Origin: Malus domestica
Taxonomy: Eukaryota > Streptophyta > Magnoliopsida > Rosales > Rosaceae
DNA: 64,000 bases
Direction of reading: 5' to 3'
Assembly: GCF_042453785.1 (NCBI RefSeq)
Contig: NC_091673.1
Span: 69,501-133,500, forward strand
Both the position numbers and the translations under genes were made by a program. Positions 35,591 to 47,483 of the stretch are shown piece by piece. Positions within the stretch are counted from its first letter, which is position 1; each line of letters starts with the position of its first letter. The notes beneath the pieces are model-generated. The model was not told where the DNA came from. It did no database searches and worked only from the letters and a program-made list of their open reading frames with translations.

Positions 35591-37456
35591 ATGGATTTGG
35601 ACCAGTGGATCTCAAAGGTGAAGGAAGGACAGCATCTTTTGGAGGACGAGCTTCAACTCCTATGCGAATACGTCCGTATTTCTCTCTCTAGTCTCTATCT
35701 CTTTTTTTCCTCTATCTACAATTCTACATTTAGCGTTTTTACGCATATCTGAGTCGGTCGGTCGCTGTTAAATTCAAATTGGTTTTTGTAATCGCCTTGT
35801 CTAATCCGTTTGATCTTTCGATCAATTTGGGAATCCGATTTCTATATTGTTTCCTTTTAAAATTCGATCACTGAATGTAACTTGTTCACTCAAATTTTGT
35901 TCACAAGCGACCTTTGACTAGCTGGTGAGCTTGAGTAGCTAATAGACGGATGGGCTTCAAGATTCAAATTTCAATACATACCCCCTTTGTATAAAAGTAG
36001 AAAAAAAAAACCATCTTTATTTTGTTTTTGGTTCCCCCCTCCCTACTCCCTACCTGCATATGTCTAGGTTTGTCCATGCTTATCAGAGTATGTTACGGTT
36101 CAGTTCATTACACAATAGTGATCGTTATTCAACACTCTTAGTCGTGCTCACCATAGTTTACAACAATCTTTTTTTCATTACACGTCCATTACTTGATTGG
36201 CAAAGATAACTGCTTTTGGCTACCGAAATCCTGCACCTGAAATACCTAGTTTGGACGGCTAGTGTTACTTTGTGATTTTCTCAGTAAATATAGTAAGTTT
36301 TTCAAAATTTTGTGCTGGATTTGATGATATGAATGTCTCATGCATAAACATCTGCAGCGGTTGGAGTTCGTACACTTGTGCCTGTCAATTCTGACTTCCC
36401 TCTCATATCATGTGAGTCTCACCATATAACAGTGGGTCCCACACAAATGTCCTGAGAGGGAGGTAACTTATAACGGGATCATACAATAATATTTGCACGC
36501 ACACATTAAAGCTAGTTATTGAAAATGTTGGGATCAGTTTTATTCTTCAAAGTGCAATGTAGAAACATTCCTGTGGCTGTGTAGGTTGTTGACTTTGGTC
36601 TTTTCTAATTGTCTATGTTTTTATTTGGTGATGGTGATCTGCTTATGAATAAATATAAATAGTCCCATGAGTGGTAGTTTCAGGTTTTATTATCTAGAGG
36701 AGATTTATAATTTTCATTGTCGTTGTTTGTCATTTTTATATCATAGGTAAAAGAGATTCTTATTGAGGAGTCCAATGTGCAACCTGTAAACAGTCCGGTC
36801 ACAGTTTGTGGTGATATTCATGGCCAGTTCCACGACCTAATGAAACTTTTCCAGACTGGAGGCCATGTACCAGAGACAAATTACATATTTATGGTATTAT
36901 TTGTATTTTTTTGTTATTAAATTTGATAAAATCTCTGCACGTCATCTTTAATACATCGTTTAGTTGTCTTCTGGGGGTGCTAATTTATTCCTGGCTTGTT
37001 GGCAGGGCGATTTTGTTGATCGAGGTTACAATAGCCTTGAAGTTTTCACTATCCTTTTGCTTCTTAAGGCGAGGTACAAATTTTTTAGACTTTTGTTGGA
37101 AGAATGTGTTGTAATAATGAGGTCATTACTTTTCAAATGATTACTTTAAGTCATGCACACTACTTTAGTGTTTTGGTACTTGTGCACCATATCCTTATGC
37201 CTTTGATGTGCATTGCAGCCCTATGATATGTCGTCTATGGTTTAGTTATCATTTGGGTCAGTACTAAATGGATAATTTCAGTAATAAGAAAGAGTCTTGG
37301 AAGCTATCAGTTATGGCATTTTATGTTATAAATTGGTGAAGAGTATAATATATAACCTATGAAGCATGGATACAGATACAGCGATGTGATATGACACGAC
37401 ATGGAGATTTGAAAAATATCTAAAAATTAAGATACGATATGCTATGGATACGACAA

Positions 37457-37493
<37 letters not shown>

Positions 37494-40400
37494 TGTAGCA
37501 AGAAAATTATACAAATTAAAACATAATTCATCATTCAAATTCAAGTTCATTTGAGTTGTTGGAGAAAAAAAGTTGGAAATCTAATCCTCTTTATATACTA
37601 TAGAAGAAGTGTGAGAGTCGTATTCATGGTTTTAATTAGAGGGAAGCTCCTTGTATTCATCAACTTTCAATTATAGATGTCTCCTATTAATTTTCTCCTC
37701 CTCATTATCTTTTTTGAAAATGTAAATCTATCCTAAAAGCCGGATACGTGTATCCCAAATGTGGGATACGCGTATCCATCAAGTCAAAGTCGTGTCCATT
37801 GACCATGAAACATATCCAACAAGTATCCAAGAGTATCGGGCAAGTATCGTTTCCGATCAAGATCAAATATTGGATGTGGGATAAGCGACCAAACAAAAGT
37901 ATCCGTGCATCATAGTATATAACTATAGATAGATGCACACATATTTCACATATTTCATAGCTTACAGTTGAGCGCATTACACCAAGGTACCCAACGTTGG
38001 TCTGTTTGGTTATGAAAGGCTAAATTGCTGTATGCGTTCTACCTTTTTCTTTCTCTCTTCTCTCTCTCCTCTCTTCTCTCTTCTCTCTCTCTGGTTATCA
38101 TCATTGCTTTTTTTGGTGGAGGAAGAAGGGTATGGGTCTGGGAAGATGTGCAGTGATGGCTATTTTTTTGGTAATTTTGAGGGAGAGGAATAGAAAGGAT
38201 GTTTGACAATGTGATGGTCAGGAGGTGGATTAGTTGGGGGAGAGGGTTTGCTTCTAAACATCTGTATGGGATTTGATCTCTTAAGAGTTTGGGGATGGCT
38301 TTTCTTTTGCGGTACTTTTTTTTTGTTTTAAATCGGAATGCAGCTGTTTATTGGTGGCTCCTGTTCCTTTGCTTATGTTTTTAGGTTCCTGGTGCATTTT
38401 GGAGCTTTCTAGATTTTTGATCCGGTGACATCTTGTCCATTGCTTTTTAGAGTTTTGTTCTCTTAAGAGCCTTGGAATGGATCTCCTTTAATGCTTTTTT
38501 GTTCCTATAAAAATTAGGCAGCTTTAATTATTATGTACATCAGGAGACGATGAATTGAATGCTAGATTGCTTTAATTTTTTCCTTCTCTTGTTGACAATC
38601 TCAATATTTATGAGATATTTATGTTTTTCTTCTCGTAGCTAATGTTGTCTTCTTTTACTTGTGGCTATAGATATCCAGCTAATATTACCCTTTTACGTGG
38701 TAATCATGAAAGCAGGCAACTTACCCAGGTATGATATTATATAGATTGTATAGTGTTTTGGAACAGACAATTATTAACGATACCCTCTAGAGTTTTGTTA
38801 GATACTGAAATTGGGAGCAAGGGTTTCAATGTTGTTTTTCTTTGCTTACATGTTGTTCTTTTGAATATTATTGTGTTAAAGCTTTTAGTGGCTGAAATGA
38901 AATTACAGTTAGTGTATTCAGAGGTACTTTAGCGTACTCTTGGTGCCTACGATACTCAAATATTGCAATGTAATGGACTTGTTGGTTTTGGCATGTAATG
39001 GAGGCCTAGTATAATGAAATTGTGTTACTGGCATTGTTGGTAGGATCAATCTTGTTCAATTATTATTTTTTATCGGTGCTAGGTATATGGCTTTTATGAC
39101 GAATGCCAGAGGAAGTATGGAAATGCTAATGCCTGGCGGTATTGTACAGATGTTTTCGACTATTTGACGCTATCGGCAATTATAGATGGAACTGTAACCT
39201 TCTTTCCCTCTCGTCTATGTATATGTGTGTGTGTGTGTGCGTGTATGCAAATATCTCTTATCTCTATCTCTGTGCGTATGCATATTTGTAACTTTGATTG
39301 CGTGCTTTTTGATAGTAAATATGTTTTATGTGGATTGTCATCCCAGGTGCTGTGTGTCCATGGTGGACTTTCTCCTGACATCCGAACAATTGATCAGGTA
39401 AACCGTTTTCGATTTGTATTATTTTTGTTCATATATGTAAGCATTTATGTTTTTCATGCATGTTGCAGCAGCTGCCACTCTGCATTAGCCACTTCGAATG
39501 GATATCCAATAACAATTTTTTAGATTGTGTAGTTATGTGTGTTAAACGATCGAAAGAAGCAGTGATTCCCTTAGTGTTGGATTCTGGATCACTGGGTTCA
39601 TGCTTTACCTTGTGAACTACATGTCTATGACCTTGCTTTCAAAGAAGTTTTGTTTATTTTTGCTTTTCCGTTTGCATGAAACATCATCATCACTGTACAT
39701 ACCTTTTCGTTCATCATCACTGTACATACCTTGTCGTTTAACAGATACGGGTCGTTGAGCGAAATTGTGAAATTCCACATGAGGGGCCATTTTGTGATCT
39801 CATGTGGAGCGATCCTGAAGATATTGAAACATGGGCAGTAAGTCCACGAGGAGCAGGTTGGCTGTTTGGGTCCAGAGTCACTTCTGAGGTAATAAGTTCT
39901 GATTACTAATCAAGTAGGAGAGCAGTAGGATACTCCCTGCTCTCTCTCTCTCTCTCTCTCTCTATTACACACACACACACGGGCGCACACACACATCACA
40001 CCCATACTAAAGCTTAAAAATCTTGTTTTCTGCAGTTCAACCACATAAATAATCTAGATCTGGTTTGTCGAGCACACCAACTTGTTCAAGAAGGTCTTAA
40101 GTACATGTTTCAAGATAAAGGCCTTGTAACTGTGAGAGTTCGAACCTCTTTCATTGATTTTTTTCCTAATATTCTAAAAGTTTGATTGAGTAGTTGGGTT
40201 CTTGAATTTTGCAGGTCTGGTCTGCACCAAATTACTGTTATCGCTGTGGGAATGTAGCTTCTATCTTGAGTTTTAACGACACTATGGTAAAGATTACTAG
40301 CTTGCCTATTGCCTTTTACTTAATGGAAACTTTTAGACTCACTTTTATGATATGTGTAAATAGGTATCTTTTTGTCACCTTGACTATGTGCATAGCATAT

Positions 40401-41305
40401 TTAATGTTGATTGTTTCTAGTGTCTGAACCACTTGGTTCTGAGAGACTTTCCAACATCCAAGAGATGACTATTGCCATCTTCTAGAATCTCTCAATTTTA
40501 GACTCTGAACATATAAACTTTTGAAGTAGCTATACTTGGTTCGGGATCATTAGAAGGAATGAATTAAATCAATGCATAATTTGGAGAGTTTACAAACTCA
40601 CGGTCAACCATATTAACACGTCCAACTTCTAAAATAAAAAGAAGTTCGTATGTTACTTGCATGAGAATAACTTTAAGCCATGCACCATGCTGCTTTTTGT
40701 TTTGGTGATGGAGAGAAGTGAAGCTCAGTTTTTAATATCCAATCATTCAGTTAGAACTTAGGGGCATGTTAATTTTGAGGCCATACTTTTTAGACATTTA
40801 CTGCTTATTGTGTTAGTTGTGCTATATTGCTCTCTTCATTTGGTCCCAGAGTTTTTGGCTATTTCATTATTTATATTTATATTTATTGGAAAGTGCAATG
40901 GATAAGTAGGGACGGGCATTGGGCCAAAAAATTGGTCCATAACTCACTAACTAAAGGACAAATAATGGTCCTTACCCCATTAAACCCATTTACTAACATA
41001 ATGGGTCTATTTCCATGTCTGGTTGCTGCCATGTACACCTGAAACTAAAGGACAAATAATGGTCCTTACCCCATTAAACCCATTTACTAACATAATGGGT
41101 CTATTTCCATGTCTGGTTGTTGTCATGTACACCTGAAAATAGCGCTTTTTTTGTTGTAATTTTTTACATCAAGTAGAATCCATAGCGTTTGTGATGGTTG
41201 GTGTTTTGTCGTTTAAAACAGGAGAGAGAGGTGAAGTTTTTCACTGAAACAGAGGAGAACAACCAGATGAGAGGACCGAGGACAGGAGTACCTTATTTCT
41301 TATGA
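35591..41305 (+). CDS. FYPP3: PP6-type Ser/Thr phosphatase catalytic subunit (FyPP), 303 aa
   Basis: Ten exons: 35591-35671, 36747-36893, 37006-37073, 38671-38728, 39083-39193, 39347-39397, 39745-39888, 40036-40131, 40215-40286 and 41222-41305. The enzyme removes phosphate from Ser/Thr as a two-metal phosphatase. In Arabidopsis FyPP1/3 acts on phytochromes, on PIN auxin carriers and on ABA signalling with SAPS regulatory subunits. The PPP motifs are all present: GDIHGQ (residues 49-54), GDFVDRG (77-83) and RGNHES (108-113), then CVHGGLSPD and [10 protein letters not shown]. It ends in YFL, the tail methylated in PP2A relatives. Length and sequence match the family almost residue for residue. 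I cannot tell FyPP1 from FyPP3. Intron 3 carries a hAT-like MITE and intron 9 a 94-bp tandem duplication. Confidence 0.97.
37349..37923. mobile_element. hAT-like MITE in PP6 intron 3, 559 bp
   Basis: Element 37357-37915. Left end 'ctatgaagcatggatac'; reverse complement of the right end 'ctatgatgcacggatac'. Flanked by the exact 8-bp repeat 'tatataac' at 37349-37356 and 37916-37923, the size typical of hAT elements. The inside is full of 'gtatccgatacg'-like repeats and a (TA)n run near 37468-37494. Confidence 0.85.
39941..39981. repeat. (CT)n then (AC)n microsatellites in PP6 intron 7
   Basis: Uninterrupted CT run at 39941-39963 followed by an AC run. Likely polymorphic. Confidence 0.9.
40951..41138. 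repeat. 94-bp tandem duplication in PP6 intron 9
   Basis: Copies at 40951-41044 and 41045-41138 start 'ctaaaggacaaataatgg' and end 'tgtacacctgaaa'. I count two differences ('gctgcc' against 'gttgtc'), so the duplication is recent. Confidence 0.93.
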
Positions 41306-43263
41306 TCATTTGGAGTGATTACCTGCGTCATTTGTAAAATCATTTTAAGTCTTGGTATAGTTGTTGAGAGTACTGGAACAGAGAAGAACTTGAATATGTC
41401 GGTCGGTCAGTCGCTGTTGGGTGGATCTCCTTTCTGCTTGACTGTAGGTTTTCCATCTGGTCTGTCTGGCTGCTACACTATTTTACATTCATGGGTTGTG
41501 TATTACTTTTTAGGTTGCTAATTGTTATTCAATTCTTAATCCATGCCCGACGCATTTCGTTATGTTTCATTTCTGCCCTGTTTTGCAATTCATGTCTAGT
41601 GTATTATGCAGCAATGCGCGAATTACAACTAGCTTTTTGTTATTTAATATTTACGCCTATGTCCCATTTCAGTTCGCATCTTACATTTATTCTTGACGTG
41701 TATTTCTTGTGGAGGTTGAAGTAATCGTAATTAATAATTCTCTAGCAGCTAGATTTTACGAATACATTTTTGTTTTTAGGAATGGATTCATATTTTAACC
41801 CTTATACTTGACGAATCAAAATTCGCATCCGACAGAGTTTCGTTATGTACAGAGTTGTTTTATTTGTCTCTGCATTTCAAATGATATAAATAATCAGCCA
41901 AATTGAAAACGCTGACATGTTTCCTAAGGTTAAATAAGGGGAGCGGCGTTTGATAACTATTTCATTTTCAATTTTTAAGTTTTTTATTTTCGTTTTCAAT
42001 TTTCATCCTTGAGAAATTTTAAATTATTTTTTATTCACTAAGAATAGGACCGTCCCTGTAGAATACTAAATAGGCGTCCGGAAAGAGAAGAAAATGAGTA
42101 TTTCCTTATTTCGGGTTCTAATTCTAGGTCGGTGCAGTCCACTCGACTCGACTCAACTCAAATAGAACACTTTTGATTAGAAAGTTTCGACTTTACAATG
42201 CAGAGAGTAATTATCCCCTTACCATCAAAGTATAGTGCATCAAGTTTTTTTTTCCATAAGGAAGTTTGAAAACCATGTCGTTTTTTAATTTTCAGTTTCA
42301 TGTCTTTTAAAATTGGGACAAAAAAAACTTGATAAAAGTTTGAAAATCACAATACAGGAGGGTAGTAAAGTGAGTAATAGCCCAATAGAAATGACTCATA
42401 GTGTAGACATTCCTCCTTACCAATCCCATCCCATCCCATAAAATTTTAATGTTTTTTAGAACATAATGTTCGTTAATTTCCATAACTCCATTGAATGTCT
42501 TAAATATTCTGAATTTGGTTAATATATTGCAAGCATGAGCTATGAATAAATACTTAAAAAATATACTGCTTGGGTCGTTGAAGTTCGATGTGGATGGGGC
42601 CCACAATTAGTCTATATTTTTACCACAATGAGAAATCCTTTAGATAAATGGCATGTATATATATATGGGAAATGTTATTGACACTTCAAAAATCTCATTA
42701 TACACTCCTCACAAGTGTATTTTTCTTGCTAAATATAGAAAGTTTGGAGTGTAGAATGAGAATTTTGGAATGCCAATAACAATTCCCTATATACATATCA
42801 CAATCAAAATTGCATAGACAAAAGCTAAGGCGTAAATCCCGACTACGCATGTAGAATGAGATTTTTCAGTGTTACTACGCATGCATAACGAGATTTTTTT
42901 AGTGTGCTAGGAATACGATCAGATAGTAATAATGCAAATAGTTGAAAACTTAAAAAAAAAAAATTAACCAATTTATCATGGAAAAGTTGTTAAAGAAGAA
43001 TCTATATCAGAAGTAACAAACAAACAAACAAAACAAATCAACCATAAAATCTTATCTCTTTGCTTGGTTCAATCCCAACAGAATAGACGGACGACCAACC
43101 AAAGTTAAACCAAAAGTTGATTACGTCTCCTCCATTTGTCGTCTACCATTTTCTTGTGCTCCTCTCTGTAATTTTCCTTTCCCTTTAGCTTGAGTGGATT
43201 TCTTTTCAGAACCAAACCCCGCCAGCCAGCTATAATCACAATCTTATATAATCAATCAAATCT
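41306..43263. other. PP6 3' region and intergenic DNA
   Basis: No gene. Contains a MITE at 42667-42787. A plant-type leader for the next gene must lie near 43180-43263; a 'cttatataatc' at about 43241 is too near the start codon to be its TATA box. Confidence 0.4.
42667..42787. mobile_element. Small MITE, 121 bp
   Basis: Inverted ends 'gggaaatgttattgacac' and, reverse complemented, 'gggaattgttattggcat', with arms of about 40 bp reaching 'tacactcc'. The flanks are TA repeats, so the duplication (TATATA or TA) is ambiguous. Confidence 0.7.
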
Positions 43264-44610
43264 ATGCCATCCGAGACACCAACACCGTCGTCGGAGAGCA
43301 GCCATGGCGGCACCTACCTCCAAAGCCTCCTGGACACGGCCCGCCCCTTCCTCCGGGGTGAGCTGGAGTCCGTTGACAAAAATCTGCCTTCTCTGGTGGC
43401 CGTCCTGCGCTCAGTTGGAGCTGGCGAGTGCTGGCATAAGCACGGCACCTTTCTCGAACACCTGGTTGACATCTACCGCATTCTCAAGATATGGAAGGCC
43501 CCTGACTCTGTCTGCCTCTGCGGCCTCTTTCACTCCGCTTATTCCAATTCATATGTCAACCTTGCCATCTTTGATCCTTCCACAGGCCGCGAAGTCGTTC
43601 GCGCCCATGTCGGGGAGGCTGCGGAACGCTTGATTCACTTGTTCTGCATTGTCCCCAGACAGCCTCTCATCCATGACGACCTTTTGTTCCACTACACCGA
43701 CGCAGAGCTCGTGGAGCATCTCAAACAATCAGAGATGTCGCTGCAGCAGTTGCAGAACCAATCGGAAGCCGCAAGTCCGAATTGGAGTTGGAGGAACAAG
43801 GTGCAGTGTCTTGTTCCTGCAAATGGGGTTACAGTGAAGCACATAAAGACTGGGGAAGATGTGTTGGTATCGAGGAGGGTACTTGCAGTGTTTGTCCTGA
43901 TGACAATGGCAGATTTCAGTGATCAACTCTTTGGTTTCCAGGACGAGCTCTTGGATAACAAAGATGGTCGCCTCGAGTTCAGGGGCAACAACTATGGAGC
44001 TCTGTGGCCAGGCGATGGCAAGCCAGGGCTTTGGATGAATTCCATATCAAGGATGGCTGCAGTGTACACTTTGATAGTGAGAGAGGAGGAGATGTTTATC
44101 CAAGAGAAGAAAACTATTAGTTCTGTTAATGCTACTGCTGGAAGTGGAGGAGGAGAGAATGCCGCGACGGACAAATGTAGAGATGAAGACATCGAGCTGG
44201 TGGTGCCACCAGTGTTTGACAAATGCACAAGGGTTCTGGATGCGAAAGAGCAATTGGCTGCAAGGGAATTGTACTGGGAAGCTGTTTGTGATGTGTCTCA
44301 AAAACAGGGAAAGAAAGGAGAGGAGGACAGAGCTGAGGAGTTGCTGTTGAGGTGTGTTGAGAAGAACCCTTTTATTGGGGAGCCGCATGTGGTGTTGGGT
44401 CAGGTTTATTTGACAGGAGCAAGGTTTGAGGAGGCGGAGAGGGAGGCAGAGAGAGGGCTAACCCTGATGCTGGAATGGGGGAGTGCTTGGGACAAGCGGA
44501 TGACTTGGGAAGGTTGGATTGCTTGGGCAAGGGTGCTCCTCATGAAGGCAAAGGAGAGAAGTTGGCCACAAACTTCCTGGGGCATCCTCAACTTGGGCCT
44601 TGTCAGATAG
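43264..44610 (+). CDS. DUF6817-type protein, HD-like N-terminus and TPR-like C-terminus, 448 aa
   Basis: Intronless and GC-rich compared with its neighbours. Residues 56-100 (CWHKHGTFLEHLVDIYRILK, then CLCGLFHSAYSNSYVN) carry spaced histidines, H58, H60, H66 and H90, in an arrangement like HD-type hydrolases; metal binding is a guess. A conserved middle follows (VLAVFVLMTMADFSDQLFG, NNYGALWPGD). From about 345 the sequence looks helical and TPR-like (AEELLLRCVEKNPFIGEPHV, GQVYLTGARFEEAE). It ends SWPQTSWGILNLGLVR, which I remember as the normal end of the family. DUF6817 is from memory. No signal peptide or membrane span. The start (MPSETPTPSSE) is the first Met of the frame; an overlapping frame at 43190-43633 is a shadow. 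Confidence 0.8.
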   Translation: MPSETPTPSSESSHGGTYLQSLLDTARPFLRGELESVDKNLPSLVAVLRSVGAGECWHKHGTFLEHLVDIYRILKIWKAPDSVCLCGLFHSAYSNSYVNLAIFDPSTGREVVRAHVGEAAERLIHLFCIVPRQPLIHDDLLFHYTDAELVEHLKQSEMSLQQLQNQSEAASPNWSWRNKVQCLVPANGVTVKHIKTGEDVLVSRRVLAVFVLMTMADFSDQLFGFQDELLDNKDGRLEFRGNNYGALWPGDGKPGLWMNSISRMAAVYTLIVREEEMFIQEKKTISSVNATAGSGGGENAATDKCRDEDIELVVPPVFDKCTRVLDAKEQLAARELYWEAVCDVSQKQGKKGEEDRAEELLLRCVEKNPFIGEPHVVLGQVYLTGARFEEAEREAERGLTLMLEWGSAWDKRMTWEGWIAWARVLLMKAKERSWPQTSWGILNLGLVR

Positions 44611-45364
44611 GTCGAGGCTTCATCGCCATCGCCAAGCTTAGCCACCGCGTATCTACATTCAATAATTAAATGAAGGGTGCCTCCTCGATGGAGGCTCCAT
44701 CGTATCATCATATATACGTGTATCAGTCAGTCACTAGTGTGTGTGGATGTTTTTCTTGGTGTTTGGTACCTACACTGGCCAAGTAGTCATAACTAATAAT
44801 GTTTGGTGCCATCATTCTCAAGTTATCATGTTTGTTTTCGGTTGAGTTAGAGTGGTTTCAAATTGGTATTTTCATCAAAAGCAACCCAAGTAATTCAGAT
44901 AGACGGTCTGATAAGTAAAAAACATTTGCCACGAACCCAGCATTTAAAGAGAAGATGGATTTACCATTTTCCAAAGTGAGAAATTCGATCGGAAGTTGGC
45001 TGGCATTCTCCCCTTGCCTCCCCTTGCCTCCCATCCCCTCCCCTCCCCTCCCCTCCCCTCCCCTGCAATATGCGACTCATCCTTCCGTTTGAATGTATGA
45101 TAATATCGCATTCCAGATGTACCAATATAAATGAAATTTGAATGAATTAAATTATCAAAGGTGGGTATTCGTGGCTTTCAAAATTTTAGCTTATCAAAAG
45201 ACAAACAAACAATTAGCTAATTTCCTCCAAGTTATCAGCAATCTCCTCACATTCAAACCTAACTTCAACTGAAGAATGGTACTAGGACTTTTACATACAC
45301 CCTTTGCAAAATCTTATTATTTTTCTCACCCTTACATAAATCCACCTATTTTTTTTTTAATAAG

Positions 45365-45659
45365 GTTTGGTTCTGCTGAAATGAATAAATTGCCATCACA
45401 AATAGACACGTGGCTAAACAATTAAATAATTGAAAACTTCAACCAACATCACTCCCAACTGGCCTAGCATTTTTTTTTCCGAGAGATACTTTCAAATAAA
45501 TTAAAACCAAGACACTTTCAAGTTATTTTTGAGGACCCTAATGCCACATTTTTTAAATTATTTAATTGTTTAGCCACGTGTCTATTTGTGATGGCAATTT
45601 ATTCATTTCAGCAGAACCAAACATTATTTTCGAGGACCCTAATGCCACATTTTTTAAAT
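45365..45659. repeat. Inverted repeat with flanking direct repeats
   Basis: Arms at 45365-45432 and 45556-45622 are nearly perfect complements for about 67 bp and include 'gccatcacaaatagacacgt'. The right arm is itself bracketed by a 28-bp direct repeat starting 'gaggaccctaatgccac' at 45531-45558 and 45632-45659. Confidence 0.85.
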
Positions 45660-45831
45660 AAGCAATATGTAAGGACTCACCTCTGAACTCTCTGTGACTA
45701 GCTCTCCCATCTCTCATATCACTTCTCTCTCTTCCATCTCTTCCGGTCTCTCCGTCTACTAAATTTTCAAGGTGATTTTCCAACCCTAAATTGATATGTT
45801 CCATACCTTGATTTTGATATTAATTGAGAAT

Positions 45832-45980
45832 AATGCTAGCGAGACTAAATTTGCAAACTAAATGATGTGTCACTAATAAGAATAAACACGTTTATCAACA
45901 TTTAAGTAATAAACCGATCATTAACTTTTATGTCCTTTAGTTTTCAAAACTTTATCTCCAAATTTAGTCTTTTTAGCATT
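45832..45980. mobile_element. MITE, 149 bp
   Basis: Ends 'aatgctagcgagactaaatt' and, reverse complemented, 'aatgctaaaaagactaaatt'. The core 'actaaatgatgtgtcacta' matches the MITE at 15585-15695 in inverse orientation. Confidence 0.75.
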
Positions 45981-46159
45981 ACCCATTTATTTATCAGGAA
46001 TTTAGTTGCATATGTGTATTGTAGATCATTTTAATCCATGAGTATTTAACTTTAATTGGGATCCATCTTCATCTTAGTTACCGGCATATTGAATGAAAAT
46101 GTAATGTGTATCTACTTTTTACTTTTTGATTTGCCGTTGTTTTTCGTGCATTTGTGTTA

Positions 46160-46273
46160 GTGTAGGAGAATCTAAATAGAATTCAAATGGGCTAGGCTTT
46201 GTAAATTATTGTGGACTTTGGATTACTTGTACATCAAATCAGTTGACTAGTATATATTTGGATTCTCCTACAC
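46160..46273. mobile_element. Small MITE, 114 bp
   Basis: Inverted ends 'gtgtaggagaatc' and 'gattctcctacac', flanked on both sides by TA, which would fit a Tc1/Mariner-type duplication. Directly upstream of the SRP19 relic. Confidence 0.65.
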
Positions 46274-46373
46274 TAGCAATTTGTGTAGATGAAAGGAAGC
46301 AATGTGATGGCTAACTTTGTGTGTGTGTGTGTCATTTCGTGCAGGATTTTTCTTATCTGAGACATGGATATAA

Positions 46374-47483
46374 ATAAATGGGTTGTGTTTAATCCGGTTT
46401 ATATTAATTCAAAGAAAACTGTAGCCCAAGGAAGACGAATCAGTGTCGAGAAAGCTTGCTACTGAGGTTTACATTTGCATGACCATCTGAATCATAAACA
46501 TTAATTAATTATGCATATAGGTCCAAGCAGTCGGCGTGATTTGTAGTAATACATGCATTTTGTGCTCCGTTTGACTGTTTTAGATAGATAAGGCTTATCC
46601 ACGCGATCTCGTGCAAATAGGGAGAGTGAGGGTCTTGCTCAACAGGGGAGATGGTACTCCATATAATCCAGCCATTGCCATTACTTCGGACTAAGGATTG
46701 CTTTATTGCTTTGAATGTCTCATGTATCATAGGCCTGTTGTTGTTTTTGGGGTACTGGGCAAGTAGACAATTCTTGTTTTTGCGAAGATATGTGTTACAA
46801 GGGAACTCTTGAATGGCACCCGCCCTTTGATGGCAGTAATATGATCTTACAGCATATGATTAAAAGTGAGGGGGAATGTCGTGGGGAGAAATCTCAATTA
46901 TTATTCTTTTTAATCCTTGGTGCTGAGATGAAACTTACCTTGGAAACGTAGCCAGATACAATCGTTATATATATTGCTAAGCAAAGACTCTACGTCGTGA
47001 TATTTGGCAGTTTTTAGCTGGTTTTCTCTGTTTGACAAACTTTTTTGGAGTTGTATCTGGTCACCCTCAATTTACTCTCTCTCACCTTATACCACAGGCT
47101 CTGATTAATCTGTGAGTCAAGCTGTGTTACTCTGCTGAGCTCTCTATTCTGTGATTTCTGGTCGCCACTTCGGGTTTCCTCGTGCTTTGGATTGTCACAT
47201 TTTGGGTGGGGGCCGGTGGGTAAACAAGACATAGGGCAACAGTTGGGTTGGGCCAGATGGGGCATAAGAAAGTCCATGCACCTTTTTCCATGTTCGTCTC
47301 TCAACAAATTAATTTTATGGCAGTTTTGGTTCCTACACATCCTGGTATGGCGAAGCAGCAGGAGGCTGCTGCAACCACATCAAGTGCAAGTGCTGGACCT
47401 GTCAAATTAGGGAGACATGGAGTAGCCCATAACTTTCCCTTTGACACTGAACTGTACCGCAATGCGCAAGCTGCCATTGAATA
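46374..47483 (+). pseudogene. SRP19: SRP19 pseudogene (signal recognition particle 19 kDa subunit)
   Basis: Three exon-like pieces match plant SRP19, which binds SRP RNA and lets SRP54 join the particle. Piece 1 (about 46353-46469, ATG near 46365) reads NKWVVFNPVYINSKKTVAQG then RRISVEKAC and runs into TGA. Piece 2, after 'tgttttag' (46584), reads IDKAYPRDLVQIGRVRVLL and DGTPYNPAIAIT, then TAA. Piece 3, after 'atggcag' (about 47323), reads LVPTHPGMAKQQEAAATT, the C-terminal segment, with an unrelated end. The segment between KAC and IDKAYPRD (in working proteins ENPTC...LPFAIE) is not found. Intron-like gaps remain, so it is a decayed genomic copy, not a processed one. A very divergent live gene with another exon choice is less likely. 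Confidence 0.8.

Larger units (their letters stand above)
44611..46340. other. Intergenic with several repeats
   Basis: Contains a (CCCCT)n run at about 45030-45064, the foldback at 45365-45622, a MITE at 45832-45980 and a small MITE at 46160-46273. No gene seen. Confidence 0.5.

Noticed and set aside
37705-37977. 90-aa minus-strand ORF in PP6 intron 3
   Set aside because: Falls in repeats of a hAT-like MITE.
43190-43633. Second plus-strand ORF at the start of the DUF6817-type gene
   Set aside because: Other frame of a GC-rich exon; protein looks random while the 448-aa frame shows family motifs.
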